Below, one piece after another: positions 34,101 to 42,725 of a stretch of DNA of 64,000 nucleotides. A model generated the notes under the pieces. That model ran no database searches. It saw nothing but the letters and a program-made list of their open reading frames with translations, and was not told the origin of the DNA. Where the stretch lies: contig NZ_CP012159.1 in assembly GCF_001189295.1 (NCBI RefSeq), forward strand, positions 3,732,973 to 3,796,972, written 5' to 3'. Position numbers and translations under genes: made by a program. The DNA is from Chondromyces crocatus. Lineage in GTDB: Bacteria; Myxococcota_A; Polyangia; Polyangiales; Polyangiaceae. Positions within the stretch are counted from its first letter, which is position 1. Every line of letters begins with the position of its first letter.

Positions 34101-37100
34101 TGGCGGCGCGCTGGTCGGCGGCGCTTGGCGTCGGGGTGGCTCCTGGCTGGCGGGCAGCAAACCAGAGGTTGCCCTCGTCGAGCACGGTGTCGTTGGCATC
34201 CCACGACGTTTGCGACCAGGGCGAGAACTCTACCCGCGCGCAGGTGCCATCCGGGAAGTCGGTCCGCACGAGCCGCCCCAGAGGGTCATAGCGAAGGACC
34301 GGCGTCACGCCCCAGTGCACCAGCACCTCGTCGTCCTCGAACTCGAAGGTGCTGCTGAAGTAGGGCTCGTACTGCTTGATGGGGTTGCCCTTGTTGTCGA
34401 CGACGGTGCGGCCGTTGCCGACCCAGCGCGGAGTCGCCGTCGCCATCTCGGGCTTGCCGTCGAGGCCGAGCACGGGATGGCCATGCTCGTCGAGCAGGGG
34501 CGCCAGGCCCGGTGCGGCCTGGACCTTACGCATGATCTCGCGGCCCGACCCGTCGGAGTACGTGTAGCTCTCCTGCCAGCGGGTGTTCGGGTCTCCGTGG
34601 GTCTCGCGGGCGCGCGCGTGGATGACGCTGGGCTTGCCGGTGTTCATGTACCGGAACAGGTCGATCTCCAGCGTGGTGGTCGGCTCGTCGAGCGTGTCGC
34701 CGTCAAGGCTCCCGAGCTTCCCCATCACCGCCGTGGCGATGACCATCCCCAGGGCGTCGAGCTGCGCGGCGCTGCGGTTGCCATTGGGGTCCGTGATCGC
34801 CACGGTTGATAGCACGCGGTAATCGTTGGCAACGACCACCTCATTGCCGAGCGCATCCTCGGTGCGCTCCACGAGCAGGTGGTAATCGTCGTACTCGACC
34901 GTGCTGACGGTCCCCCAGGGATCGATCACGGAGGTGGGCAGGAAGAACTTCGCCGCATCGAAGACCTGCCGCCCGGAGGGGATCCACCATCCCGCTTCAT
35001 CGGGGAGCTGCACATAGCCACCTTCGAGCAGGATCGCCGAGGTGACCCGCGTCGAGCCGTCATTGAAGGTGGTGTCGATCTGCCCCTGCGTGAGCGCGAG
35101 CTGATAGCTCTCGTAGGGGAGTGCGTGCACGTCCGCCACACCCAGCGCGAGGGGCGCTGGCAGGTTGCCACTGTCCTGATAGCGCACGCGCATGTCCTCG
35201 ATGAGCCTCCGTTCGGGCAGCGAAGGCATCGGCGCGCCGCCGGTCGGAGGCCAGTCTTCATAAGCACGTGCAGCTTTCCCACGTGCCTCGGCGACCGCCG
35301 TGACGACGTCCTCGAAGGCATAAACCCCGGTGGGCGTGGTGAGGCCGTGCAGCTCGTAGGTGCGCGTGGAGATCGGGATGCCCAGGCGATACCCGTCCGA
35401 CGCATTCGCCAGATGCACCACCTCGGTCTCCGTCAGCGTCACATGCAGCTCGTTCTGCGCTGCCACCGTGCTCGGCCCATGGCGCCTCGGGTACGCCACC
35501 GCGACACTCGCCCGCGCGACGCCGAAATCATCGACCTCGAGCGTGAACGCGTGCGACACCCGAGGATCGAGCCTCCCCTCTGCATCCTCGTGCCGCTCGT
35601 AGTACAGCGAGATCGCTTCCCGCGGCGACACCAGGAAGACCCCCGGCGTCTCTCCGCGCGCCGCTTGCTCCCGCCGCACCGCGTGACTGCTCTCCACCAC
35701 CGAGTAGGGCCGCGTCTCCGCCTCCGACCCATCCAGCGCGTACACCTCCTGCCGCAGCGTCTGCCCTCGCAGCGCCCGACAGGCCTGCCGCATCTCGTCC
35801 GGCCTCAATCCAGCCGGCAAGATCGTATCCGGCAGCCGCGGCTCCTCCACGAGCCCCCCGCCGCCACCACGCTCGCCCTGATAGTACTCTTTCTCGTACT
35901 GCCGGCTGATCTCCGCCCCTTTCCGCCAGGCTCCCGTGTGCAGCCACGTCTTCGTCAGCACCGGCGGCTGCGGCAGCTCGCCATTGACCGGCGTCACCTC
36001 CGGAAACAGCCCCACCCCCCGCACCGCCGAGAATGCCTCGGTGTCCACCTGCTCCACGAGCCCGAACCCGCGGAACTCTCGCTCCTCCCCGTCGTAGTAC
36101 CCGTGGTGATAGCGGTACTCCGACGCGAACCGCACCCGGCTCACGTGATCGTAGCTCTCCACCCGCTCGACCACGTGCACGGGGAACGGCAGCTTCGTCA
36201 CCCACGGCGTCCCCGCCGCGCGATCCTGCAAGAAGAACTTCGTCGACGGCGCATACTGGAGCCTCGTTTCCAGCCCCAGGTTGTTCTTCACCGACGTCAT
36301 CAGGTGCGGCTTCTTGCCGGCCAGCAGGTCCATGTAGCGCAGCGGTGCTGCCGCAAACCCGGGCAGAGGACTCGACCAGACGAGGCACCCCGTCCCCGTG
36401 CCGAGCAGGTCGAGCACGGCAAAGGTCGAGTGAAGGCTATGGTCCGGCATGCTCGGGAACTTCACCCCGGCGCCCAAGCCATTCCCCGCCTGGTTCGGGT
36501 ACCACCAGATCCCGTCCCCGCGCACGTACAGCACATCGGTCGTCCCCGACCCGTCCACGTCCGCCAGCCGCACCCGCCGAGGATCGAACTTGTCCGCATG
36601 ATCGAACCACGGCGCGCCGTGCAAGATCACCTTCGCGCCGAAGCGCCCGTGCCCCAGGTTCGGCCAGTAGCAAACATTGCCATTCGTGACCCGGACCAGA
36701 TCGCTGAGCCCATCCCCGCTCATGTCGGCCAGGAACACCGTGTGGTGCCCGTCGGTGAACAAGAGCGCCGCCCCTCGCTCCCCATCACGTGGTGCCGCCA
36801 GCGTCACCGGCGGCTCGAACCCGCCCTTGGCCCGCGACGGATACCAGACCAGCGTCGTCCCCCGTGCAATGAGCACGTCATCGGACCCATCGCCATTCAG
36901 GTCGACGAACTGAAGGTTCGGGTCCGACCAGTCGATGACGGGCTGCGCCGGAAACGCTCGAAACGGCGCCCACGCCTCCTCCTCGGTTCGATCGAAATAC
37001 CCCGCCACGGGCCGCTCGAAGAAGACCATCTCCTTCTGCCCATCGGCGTCCAGATCCAGCACCTGCAAGCCGCTCGCGCCGAGCGAAGGCCTCGACGGCA

Positions 37101-38508
37101 AGGCGCGCGCCGGCCCGAGCTGTCCCGCACCCAGGTTTCGCTTGTACAGCAGCGCGCTCCCTTGCCGCACCAGCAACCCCGGGAGCCCCTCGCCATCCAG
37201 ATCGACCCACTGCGTCGACCCCTGAAGAGCACCCGCGAGGTCGCGCACGCTCTCCTTGTCGAGGAAGCGAACGGTGGTATCGAGCTCCGGCTCCGAATAC
37301 CCGAACTCCACCGGCGGGAACGATTTCTTCTGGTAGCCGCTGCCGTTCGAATTCCGAACGTAACCCGAGTGCGTCACCGCCGTGAGCTTGGAGAGGACCG
37401 GGTTGTCGTCGTAAACGAAGTCCGTCGAGCGCACGAGCGTGGGCGCAAAGTCCCCCGGGGCGCTGGAGGTGGCCTCGGGGTCCAGCTCCGCCATGTGGTG
37501 GAACATCAGCACCCGCCGGCACAGCCGCGCGGTGCGCACCTCGAACCCGGCGCGGTACGTCGAGAAGGGATCCTGCCGCCGCGACCACGGCTGGACCTCC
37601 TCGGGCGTCGGCACGGCCTCGTCGTGCTCGCCATAATCGAAGACGACCTCGAACAGCATCGTCTCGTCATCCCCTGGCGTCACATTGCCGTAGCGAATGC
37701 GCTTCAGGTGCCGGTTGGCCTCCGGCGAGAGCCCCGCATGACGGTGCGCCTCGTACGTCGCTGCCTGCGACGCTCCCGCCAGGTCCTCGGCCTTGTACTC
37801 ATAGGTCGTCACATGGCCCCGGTCGTCGCGCGTCTCCTCCAGGAGCCACGCGAAGACCCGCCGGGCATTCTTCGGGTCTGCAATGCGGCCCTCGTCCGCC
37901 TTGCCATAGAGGCTGGTGACGTTGTCGCGTGTCGTCACCTTCCAGTACGTGCGACCCGTGGTGGTGTTCGTCCGCCGCTCGATGCGCGCGAACAGCCCCT
38001 CGGTCCGAGGTCGATAGCGCAGCACCGACTCGTCCCCGTCGATCTCGGGCGTCAACGCGCCATGCTCGTCCGGCACGGGGACCAGATCCTCCGCGCCTGA
38101 CAGCACGAAGGTGTCGGACTCCAGCGCATCCTCGTAGCGCGGCAATCCCTTGTCGGTCTTGCGCGTGATCCGCGGCGCCGAGAGCTGCCATCCTGCACCG
38201 AACAGCCCATTCCCCGTGCTCGAATCGTACGACAGCCCGAGGTCCGGCTGCGCGCCCGCCCGACCCGGGCTGACCGCGATGGGAACGGTGAGAGAGCCGG
38301 TGCCCGTCGCCGGGCTGACCGAGAACTTCTCACCGATCCCGCGAATGGCCCCGCCGCCCTTGGGAAGGGAAGGGGACGGCGCTGCGACGGGCGTCAGCCT
38401 GCGCGGAGGCGAAGCTCCTGTGCCCTCTTCGGCACCGACTGCCCCGCTGCGAATCGTATGAGGCGAAGGCTGCATCGACACGTCGTCCGTGGGGCTTCGC
38501 GGATTCAT
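31135..38508 (-). CDS. SpvB-TcdB/TccC-type Rhs toxin with ADP-ribosyltransferase-like tip
   Basis: 2457 residues; ATG 38508 has AAAGGA upstream. Order: residues ~40-330 SpvB domain (GGAIRGIGEKFSVSPATGTG, DLGLSYDSSTGNGLFGAGW); ~430-720 FG-GAP/VCBS propeller (VDLNGDGSDDVLIARG, DVDGSGTTDVLYVRGDG); TcdB mid domains to ~1060; Rhs/YD repeats; Rhs core end GLYYHGARYYAPWLARWTST, then LRDPSG at ~2120. This is the BC cocoon of a Tc toxin fused in one chain. The 332-residue variable tip has a coiled, Ala-rich start, a hydrophobic segment (HFVLASVALPAGPPIVVASL) and a final domain with H2354 in EIFLHGTTSKTAAEF, KRLFTAMFEDVALHF and E2431 in KQMEWIF. That order suits an H-[YF]-E class ADP-ribosyltransferase, as in TccC3/TccC5. 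The ART call is an inference from short motifs. No TcA gene is present nearby. Confidence 0.85.
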   Translation of the reverse strand: MNPRSPTDDVSMQPSPHTIRSGAVGAEEGTGASPPRRLTPVAAPSPSLPKGGGAIRGIGEKFSVSPATGTGSLTVPIAVSPGRAGAQPDLGLSYDSSTGNGLFGAGWQLSAPRITRKTDKGLPRYEDALESDTFVLSGAEDLVPVPDEHGALTPEIDGDESVLRYRPRTEGLFARIERRTNTTTGRTYWKVTTRDNVTSLYGKADEGRIADPKNARRVFAWLLEETRDDRGHVTTYEYKAEDLAGASQAATYEAHRHAGLSPEANRHLKRIRYGNVTPGDDETMLFEVVFDYGEHDEAVPTPEEVQPWSRRQDPFSTYRAGFEVRTARLCRRVLMFHHMAELDPEATSSAPGDFAPTLVRSTDFVYDDNPVLSKLTAVTHSGYVRNSNGSGYQKKSFPPVEFGYSEPELDTTVRFLDKESVRDLAGALQGSTQWVDLDGEGLPGLLVRQGSALLYKRNLGAGQLGPARALPSRPSLGASGLQVLDLDADGQKEMVFFERPVAGYFDRTEEEAWAPFRAFPAQPVIDWSDPNLQFVDLNGDGSDDVLIARGTTLVWYPSRAKGGFEPPVTLAAPRDGERGAALLFTDGHHTVFLADMSGDGLSDLVRVTNGNVCYWPNLGHGRFGAKVILHGAPWFDHADKFDPRRVRLADVDGSGTTDVLYVRGDGIWWYPNQAGNGLGAGVKFPSMPDHSLHSTFAVLDLLGTGTGCLVWSSPLPGFAAAPLRYMDLLAGKKPHLMTSVKNNLGLETRLQYAPSTKFFLQDRAAGTPWVTKLPFPVHVVERVESYDHVSRVRFASEYRYHHGYYDGEEREFRGFGLVEQVDTEAFSAVRGVGLFPEVTPVNGELPQPPVLTKTWLHTGAWRKGAEISRQYEKEYYQGERGGGGGLVEEPRLPDTILPAGLRPDEMRQACRALRGQTLRQEVYALDGSEAETRPYSVVESSHAVRREQAARGETPGVFLVSPREAISLYYERHEDAEGRLDPRVSHAFTLEVDDFGVARASVAVAYPRRHGPSTVAAQNELHVTLTETEVVHLANASDGYRLGIPISTRTYELHGLTTPTGVYAFEDVVTAVAEARGKAARAYEDWPPTGGAPMPSLPERRLIEDMRVRYQDSGNLPAPLALGVADVHALPYESYQLALTQGQIDTTFNDGSTRVTSAILLEGGYVQLPDEAGWWIPSGRQVFDAAKFFLPTSVIDPWGTVSTVEYDDYHLLVERTEDALGNEVVVANDYRVLSTVAITDPNGNRSAAQLDALGMVIATAVMGKLGSLDGDTLDEPTTTLEIDLFRYMNTGKPSVIHARARETHGDPNTRWQESYTYSDGSGREIMRKVQAAPGLAPLLDEHGHPVLGLDGKPEMATATPRWVGNGRTVVDNKGNPIKQYEPYFSSTFEFEDDEVLVHWGVTPVLRYDPLGRLVRTDFPDGTCARVEFSPWSQTSWDANDTVLDEGNLWFAARQPGATPTPSAADQRAATLAAAHAGTPSIAHVDPLGRSVVSVADLGGGTKLYTTSTLDLEGNPVIITDARGNDCMVHTFDVAGRKVHQHSIDAGTRRMLSDVLGSPLRGWDSRGHTLRTTYDVLRRPTGLWMQQGIDPEVLAERTIYGEGVPSAPTLNLRGKVYQQYDGAGLVTSDGFDFKGNLLGSTRTLAVDYQNQLDWNATPAPALEVETFTSTTAYDALNRPVSTTKPDQSETRPTYNEAGQLEAVDVRLRGALTPTSFVDHIAYSAKGQRERIFYGNGIITEYTYNRLTSRLTRLETTRTSDSVVLQDLRYTHDPVGNIVLTEDKAQQDLYHNSQLVEPVSRYEYDALYRLIHAEGREHAGQNANIQQDAEGFPLVEAAHPNDPQALRNYTESYDYDEVGNILTMAHQAVGGGWTRHCEIDANSNRLLSNSLPGDFPPAPYSAHYTYDAHGNMTAMPHLAGIGWDFKDQQRTIDLGGGGTAYYVYDAAGARVRKVYEHSGITEERTYLGGYELYRRREGLNQDLVLERETLHVMDGTRRVAMVETKTVATSGPLVTPHSCIRYQLENNLGSSTLELDDSGLIISYEEYHPFGTTSYWSAKGATEVSWRRYRYTGKEKDEETGLYYHGARYYAPWLARWTSTDPMGLVDGPNLYGYVRGNPVRLRDPSGTHEDDPNYGLEALQRINQVNAAQLDLPSATPAEQKAQGQQAAEAAKARAESAREEALKARATPATKQEKWKAAKTGAKHDLIENAGHFVLASVALPAGPPIVVASLFVDMKWLHGEKAPSAGAEGLRKFQLDNSYSDGRTFSQVMQAGLSLVPWGGIVTGVRAAAGKMPGWVGFGSGGGGRPITDAQRLASLAENYGLTQERLVSQARIREIVSQHIDEPIHQVEIFLHGTTSKTAAEFTPHAGKRLFTAMFEDVALHFGQRTVAKAGQGEVGVVAIAIPRDITNRIRSLGQLTPRPISDMPKQMEWIFQPGAVELIRQHGTIVHIPPARAK

Positions 38509-39116
38509 GAGGCGTTCCTTTCAGTGGGGCGAGGCATGAGCGAGCCCAGGGACCTCTGACGGTCCCTCGCATGGGCAGCCTTGCTGAACTCCCGTGGAGA
38601 AGGCGGCGAGGGATCAAGCGAAGGTAGATTCTTTGGGGGAACGGAGTCCGTCATCCCTCCCGCTCAGGGAGTACACGGTGCTCGTGCGCATCGTCGACAT
38701 CTGCCAATGCATGCCGAGATGAGCGCGTAAAGCGATTGCGGTCGGCCCTCATGCAGAGCGACCCGGGCGAGTTCAGTTTGCCCCGTCGCTTCGGCGAGGG
38801 TCAATCATCGAACACCAGGCGAGATACCGCGACAGCGCCGTATCTCGTCGAATTTGGGATTTGTGTCTCGCGCGCGCACGAGTGGGTTGTGAACACTCGT
38901 CACGAAGAGTTCGTGCGAAAATGAGCGATATGGACGCCAGGGTGGATGCCGGCGATGGCTTGGACCCTCGCACCGTGCCCGCACTCGAGCGTCGCTCTGT
39001 CGCTCTCCTCGACTGTGAGGGTAGGGGGCGGGATCGCCGGGTCGCGTCTGGAAGTTGAGCGCCGCCCAGCGAGAGGTGGACGAAGGGGACGACGCCAGGA
39101 ACTGGCGCTGACGGTC
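38509..39116. other. Gene-free stretch upstream of the Rhs toxin and downstream of Rpn copy E
   Basis: Holds the presumed toxin promoter (not resolved), the dispersed repeat at 38875-38990, and from ~39056 the 3' flank shared with Rpn copy D. A plus-strand ORF-like stretch at 38922-39058 (MSDMDARVDAGDGLDPRTVP...) has a counterpart at 15.8 kb, but no other support. Confidence 0.45.
38875..38990 (+). repeat. Dispersed ~120-bp repeat, partner at 15765-15890
   Basis: About 80% similar to the other copy. It contains a perfect inverted repeat CACGAA-GAG-TTCGTG (about 38901-38915), the same arms that build the palindromic array at 40.3-41.0 kb. Confidence 0.6.
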
Positions 39117-39998
39117 TCAGGAAGCTGTGGCGGTGAACAGCTCTCGGGCATCACGCACGAGCGCCGCCCGCCGGATCCAGCCGTCCAGTTCGGCGAGGTC
39201 CGTGCTGCCCAGGACCCGCTCGCGCACGTCCTGAGCGACTTCCAGCTCACGCGCTTCGAGGACCGCGATGACGTCCTCTGCCTTGGCTTTCAGCTCACCC
39301 TCCTTCTTGCCTTGCGCCACGTAGGATTTTGCGAAGTCGCTCTGATACTCGCGCCCAAGCCTCATGATCGCCTCCAGCCGTCGCCTCGCTGCCTCGTGGA
39401 GCGAGGATAGCACCAGGTCTGTATAGACCGCCCGCCGCTCCTCATCGAGCCCAGCGGTCACCGCCATGAATGCTTTGCCAATGGCTTCTCCTTTTTCTCC
39501 CCTCCCATGCGCCATGGCCGAGAGCACCACGTCTTCGGGGGAAGCCCGGGCTTGCTCGGGGTCGGTCACGACGGGAATGCCTTCGGGGCCGAGGACGATG
39601 GGCGTCAGCGACCAGCCCGGGTGACCCGTCTCGATCGGGCGAGCGCACCAGCGGGTCATGTTCGCATCGAGCGTCACCACCAGCAGTAAGGTGGGGCAGC
39701 GGTGCTGCGCTCTGGTCTGGATGACGTACACGGGCCAGGTGTACGGCTTGTCCGCGTCGGGGCCGAGCTGCACCTCGATGACGATGGCCCGCAGGGGCTG
39801 GCGCGCCTCGTCGTACAGCACCAGCACCAGGTCGGCGCGGCGGTTCGTGGGGATGAGCTCGGTCAGCTCGGCCATGTCGATGCTGGCTTCCTTGAAGGGG
39901 GGTAAGACGTGCCCGAGAGCGAGCCGGAGCTTTTCTGCGGCCAGTGTCGGCCGGTTCCGGAAGAGATCGACCAGGCCTTCGTGCGATAGCGAGGTCAC
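39117..39998 (-). CDS. Rpn-like PD-(D/E)XK family protein, copy E (intact)
   Basis: 293 residues from GTG 39998, aligned end to end with copy A. Nuclease-fold residues: D56 in RRADLVLVLYDE, E75-V-Q77 in AIVIEVQ, then PYTWPVYVIQTRAQHRCPTL. The C-terminal half has EEKG-type repeats (HGRGEKGEAIGKAF, AQGKKEGELKAKAEDVI) and a helical end (TDLAELDGWIRRAALVRDA). The Rpn family contains Ca2+/Mg2+-dependent DNA nucleases, some of which are involved in defence. It is the parent or sister of the decayed copies C and D. It is transcribed away from the palindromic array, whose nearest unit is ~300 bp upstream of the start. Confidence 0.72.
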   Translation of the reverse strand: MTSLSHEGLVDLFRNRPTLAAEKLRLALGHVLPPFKEASIDMAELTELIPTNRRADLVLVLYDEARQPLRAIVIEVQLGPDADKPYTWPVYVIQTRAQHRCPTLLLVVTLDANMTRWCARPIETGHPGWSLTPIVLGPEGIPVVTDPEQARASPEDVVLSAMAHGRGEKGEAIGKAFMAVTAGLDEERRAVYTDLVLSSLHEAARRRLEAIMRLGREYQSDFAKSYVAQGKKEGELKAKAEDVIAVLEARELEVAQDVRERVLGSTDLAELDGWIRRAALVRDARELFTATAS

Positions 39999-40305
39999 GC
40001 AACCTTGTTCTCCTTTCGGCAAGGGGGCGTCTCGTGCTGAGCCGTTCACTGTCGGCCAGCCGCTGGCTGGTCCGCCTTCGGGCTCGCGGGGCGCATCCCC
40101 TGCATGAAGGAGTTACGAAGGGCGGTCTGATCTTGTCGTGACTCCTGGTTGCAGATTGTCCCACGCTGGAGCGATTGAACTCGTAATACGGCGATCGATG
40201 GGAATGCGGGAATGGGAAGGCTTTTCGTGTGGGGCAGCGAGGTTTCCGTCGGCGTAGCTGGGCTGTGGCTGGAAGCGGAAGTCCCTCCCGACGACACGAA
40301 GAAGG

Positions 40306-41000
40306 TTCACGTGGACACGAACGTCGTTCGTGCGACACGAAGGAACTTCCTGTGGACGTGAAGCGTAATCACGTCGCACGGTTTTTCTTCGTGTGGTCAT
40401 GAAGATCGTTCGTGTCCACGTGAACCTTCTTCGTGTGGTCATGAAGTTTCTTCGTGCGACACGAAGATCTTTCGCGTGCTCACGAAGAACGACCGTGCGG
40501 CGTGAATGCGGTTCGTGTGGTCACGAAGATCGTTCACGTCGACACGAACGAACTTCGTGTCGCGTGAAGAGATTCCACGTCCACGTGAACGATCTTCGTG
40601 TCCACACGAAGCAAAACCGTGCGACGCGAAGTTGCTTCGTGTCCTCATGAAAAAACTTCGTGTGGTCACGAAGTGAATTCGTGTCCACGTGAGCCACCCT
40701 TCGTGTGGTCAGGAAGGGTGCTTCATGAGGACACGAAGATCGTTCGTGTGGTCAGGAAGGATGCTTCATGAGGACACGAAGTTTTTTCCTGCCCTCGTGA
40801 ACGGTGGTTCACGTTGTCACGAAGATCGTTCGTGTGGTCAGGAAGGGTGCTTCATGAGGTCACGAAGATCGTTCGTGTGGTCAGGAAGGGTGCCTCATGA
40901 GGTCACGAAGATCGTTCGTGTGGTCAGGAAGGGTGCCTCATGAGGACACGAAGATCGTTCGTGTGGTCAGGAAGGCTCCTTCACGAGGACGCGGATGCAG
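40306..41000. repeat. Array of ~32 palindromic ~21-bp units (TTCGTG-N4/5-CACGAA)
   Basis: Each unit is a short dyad, TTCGTG, 4-5 bases, CACGAA (with variants such as TTCACG, CATGAA, CGTGAA), followed by ~5 spacer bases; unit length is 20-22. From 40700 the units pair into a 43-bp higher-order repeat (starts 40700, 40743, 40786, 40829, 40872, 40915, 40958), with TTCGTGTGGTCAGGAAGG then TTCATGAGGACACGAAG. The earlier units (40306-40699) are more diverged in the loop and spacer but keep the arms. No spacer is unique enough for a CRISPR, and periods of 21 and 43 rule out a shared reading frame. It could be a protein-binding array, a string of RNA hairpins or a minisatellite. Confidence 0.85.
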
Positions 41001-41853
41001 CTCGCGTTGACAGAGAGTCTGGTTACATTGATGTAAGCGACCACCCAGTCGCGCAAGGGCGCCGTCATGCGCGCCGACTGCTCCGCACCTTCAGGTTCCA
41101 GAGCACAGACCTTCCGACTGATGCCTTGGTCTCCTCGTGAGACGTGGCGCCGTATCGTGAGTTCCTCGCGTCGAGGATGCGCTCTCTTCATCCAAGCGTT
41201 CGAATGGGTTCACGATTTGATCGTTCAACCGCGATCCGGGTCGCGTCCGAGAGCGCTCCCGCCCCTCGGCCATCGGCCCCACGCGACCTCTCGACGCGAC
41301 GCTGTGAAGGCCATCCCGTGCGCCCAGGGCCTCCTGTCATCCTCCGCCGCGGATCTCCGACCAGAGCAAGTGGCATTCCACCTCAGACTGGCGTCGGCAA
41401 TGGCTTCCAGCGGCTGCACATCAAGAATCGCGCCGCGAGCGACCTCACGCGCGCCGATTCCCACGCGCTGCTCGTTTTCTCTCGCAATCTCGCATCGATA
41501 CAACATCGTGCGAACCGTCGGCCTGCCCCGCTCAGGATCGCGTCGCCCTCCTCGCCGGCAACTCCGAGGCGTGGCGGCGCCTCGACACCTTCGACCCTGC
41601 CGAGCAAGTCCCATTCCAGAGGGCTCGCCAATGTGCGCATCAATCACCCATTGCGCGCCGTCGTTGCACCGCCAGCATAAAAACGAAAAATCGTCATCCG
41701 GCTATTGACGGTTTCCGTTTCGAGCGCCATCTATGGGGCCGTGCGAAGCTGGTTTTTCACCAGCGCGTACATCCTTACCTTGCGCCCTCTTCTCGGAGGC
41801 GCGCCGCTTCCTTTCATCCCAATTCCAACATCAATCGTTCAGGAGTTTGCACC
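41001..41853. other. Gene-free stretch after the palindromic array
   Basis: Open frames on both strands lack recognisable domains and show no convincing ribosome binding site. The minus-strand peptide near 41000-41060 (RDWVVAYINVTRLSVNASCI) is suggestive of a protein end but stands alone. A TTGACG word at 41704-41709 upstream of the 41854 gene could be a -35 element; a matching -10 is not clear. Confidence 0.4.
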
Positions 41854-42360
41854 ATGGCGAGCAGCATTGTTCAGCCGTACAAGGGCGCTCTCGTGCTGGA
41901 TATCCAGCACCTGAGCAACGTGGTCGTCGACGTCGTTCCGGGGGCGACGCGGGGCCTTCGTCGAGAGAAAGAGGGGTGGGCGAGGGTCGACAAGGAGCTG
42001 TCGACCAACGTGCCATTCCAGGCCGAGCTTCTGGGCGTCGCGCCCGACATTTATGCACGGGTGGAGAGGCTGACGGAGCAGCTCGGCTCGGTTCGCGAGG
42101 CGCAGTTGTTCGTCAGCAAGCTGGCCCAGGTCCTCGACGAGACGGAGATCGTCCTCGAGGACGAGCGTGAGGGGGTCGTCGCGACGGTCGTCGATGCGGC
42201 GCGGCGGACCGCAAAGCGCAAGGATCCCACGGTGCTGGCGGCCTTCGAGCAGACCATTCGCTATCACGGGCAGGTGGCGCTGCGCGCCGCGAAGACGCGC
42301 CGCCGAAACGCCGAGGGGACCGAGGAAGAGTCGGAGTCGCAGGCGGACGCCGCCGAGTGA
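41854..42360 (+). CDS. Hypothetical protein
   Basis: 168 residues from ATG 41854, with CAGGAG 9 bases upstream. Reads MASSIVQPYKGALVLDIQHL..., then FQAELLGVAPDIYARVERLTEQLGSVREAQLFVSKLAQVLDETEIVLEDER and a charged C-terminal tail (KTRRRNAEGTEEESESQADAAE). Mostly helical; no signal peptide or membrane segment. No family recognised. Coding character is good for this genome and it is a single-gene transcription unit. Confidence 0.7.
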   Translation: MASSIVQPYKGALVLDIQHLSNVVVDVVPGATRGLRREKEGWARVDKELSTNVPFQAELLGVAPDIYARVERLTEQLGSVREAQLFVSKLAQVLDETEIVLEDEREGVVATVVDAARRTAKRKDPTVLAAFEQTIRYHGQVALRAAKTRRRNAEGTEEESESQADAAE

Positions 42361-42725
42361 GGTAGGGCGCGGCGCCTGCGGGATTCTCAGCGGGCGCGGT
42401 CCTTGCGGGGCGCGGCGTGCGGGATTCTCCCTGGGCGCGGCCCTGCGGGGGGACGGCACGGTCGTGACCCGTCGGCGAGGCATGGCCATGGCGAGCCGTG
42501 AGGTGTCGCCGTGGCGCTTCGACGGCGAACGGCCGTGAGTGCTGGTGAATGAGGCCTCTCGGATGAATGCATCGGTACAGAGGCATTCGCTCGGATGGGC
42601 ACCATGCATTCACCAGGTGGCCGCGCTCAGGCTGCCCATTCCCTGGAGCATTCGCGCAGCTTCAGAGCGCCCCGCCTGAATCGGCTCAGCGCAGCCAGCC
42701 TCTCCTCAGCGCAGCCAGCCCCGCC
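42361..42725. other. Intergenic stretch with short direct repeats
   Basis: Near 42370-42450 the words GCCTGCGGGATTCTC and GGGCGCGG recur two to three times in GC-rich context, and CTCAGCGCAGCCAGCC occurs twice at ~42685-42720, just before the stop of the next gene. These may form terminator-like structures for the flanking convergent genes, but no T-run was seen. Confidence 0.35.

Noticed and set aside
34879..38100. A 1073-residue open frame on the plus strand
   Set aside because: It is fully antisense to the Rhs/Tc toxin and has the Arg/His/Pro-rich composition of GC-rich antisense frames; no domain.
40306..41000. CRISPR array
   Set aside because: Units are 20-22 bp dyads with ~5-bp spacers, not 28-37-bp repeats with ~30-40-bp unique spacers, and no cas genes are present.
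40393..41140. Short ORFs through the palindromic array (for example 40689-40943)
   Set aside because: The repeat periods (21 and 43) are not compatible with a conserved peptide in one frame, and frames with similar quality occur on both strands.
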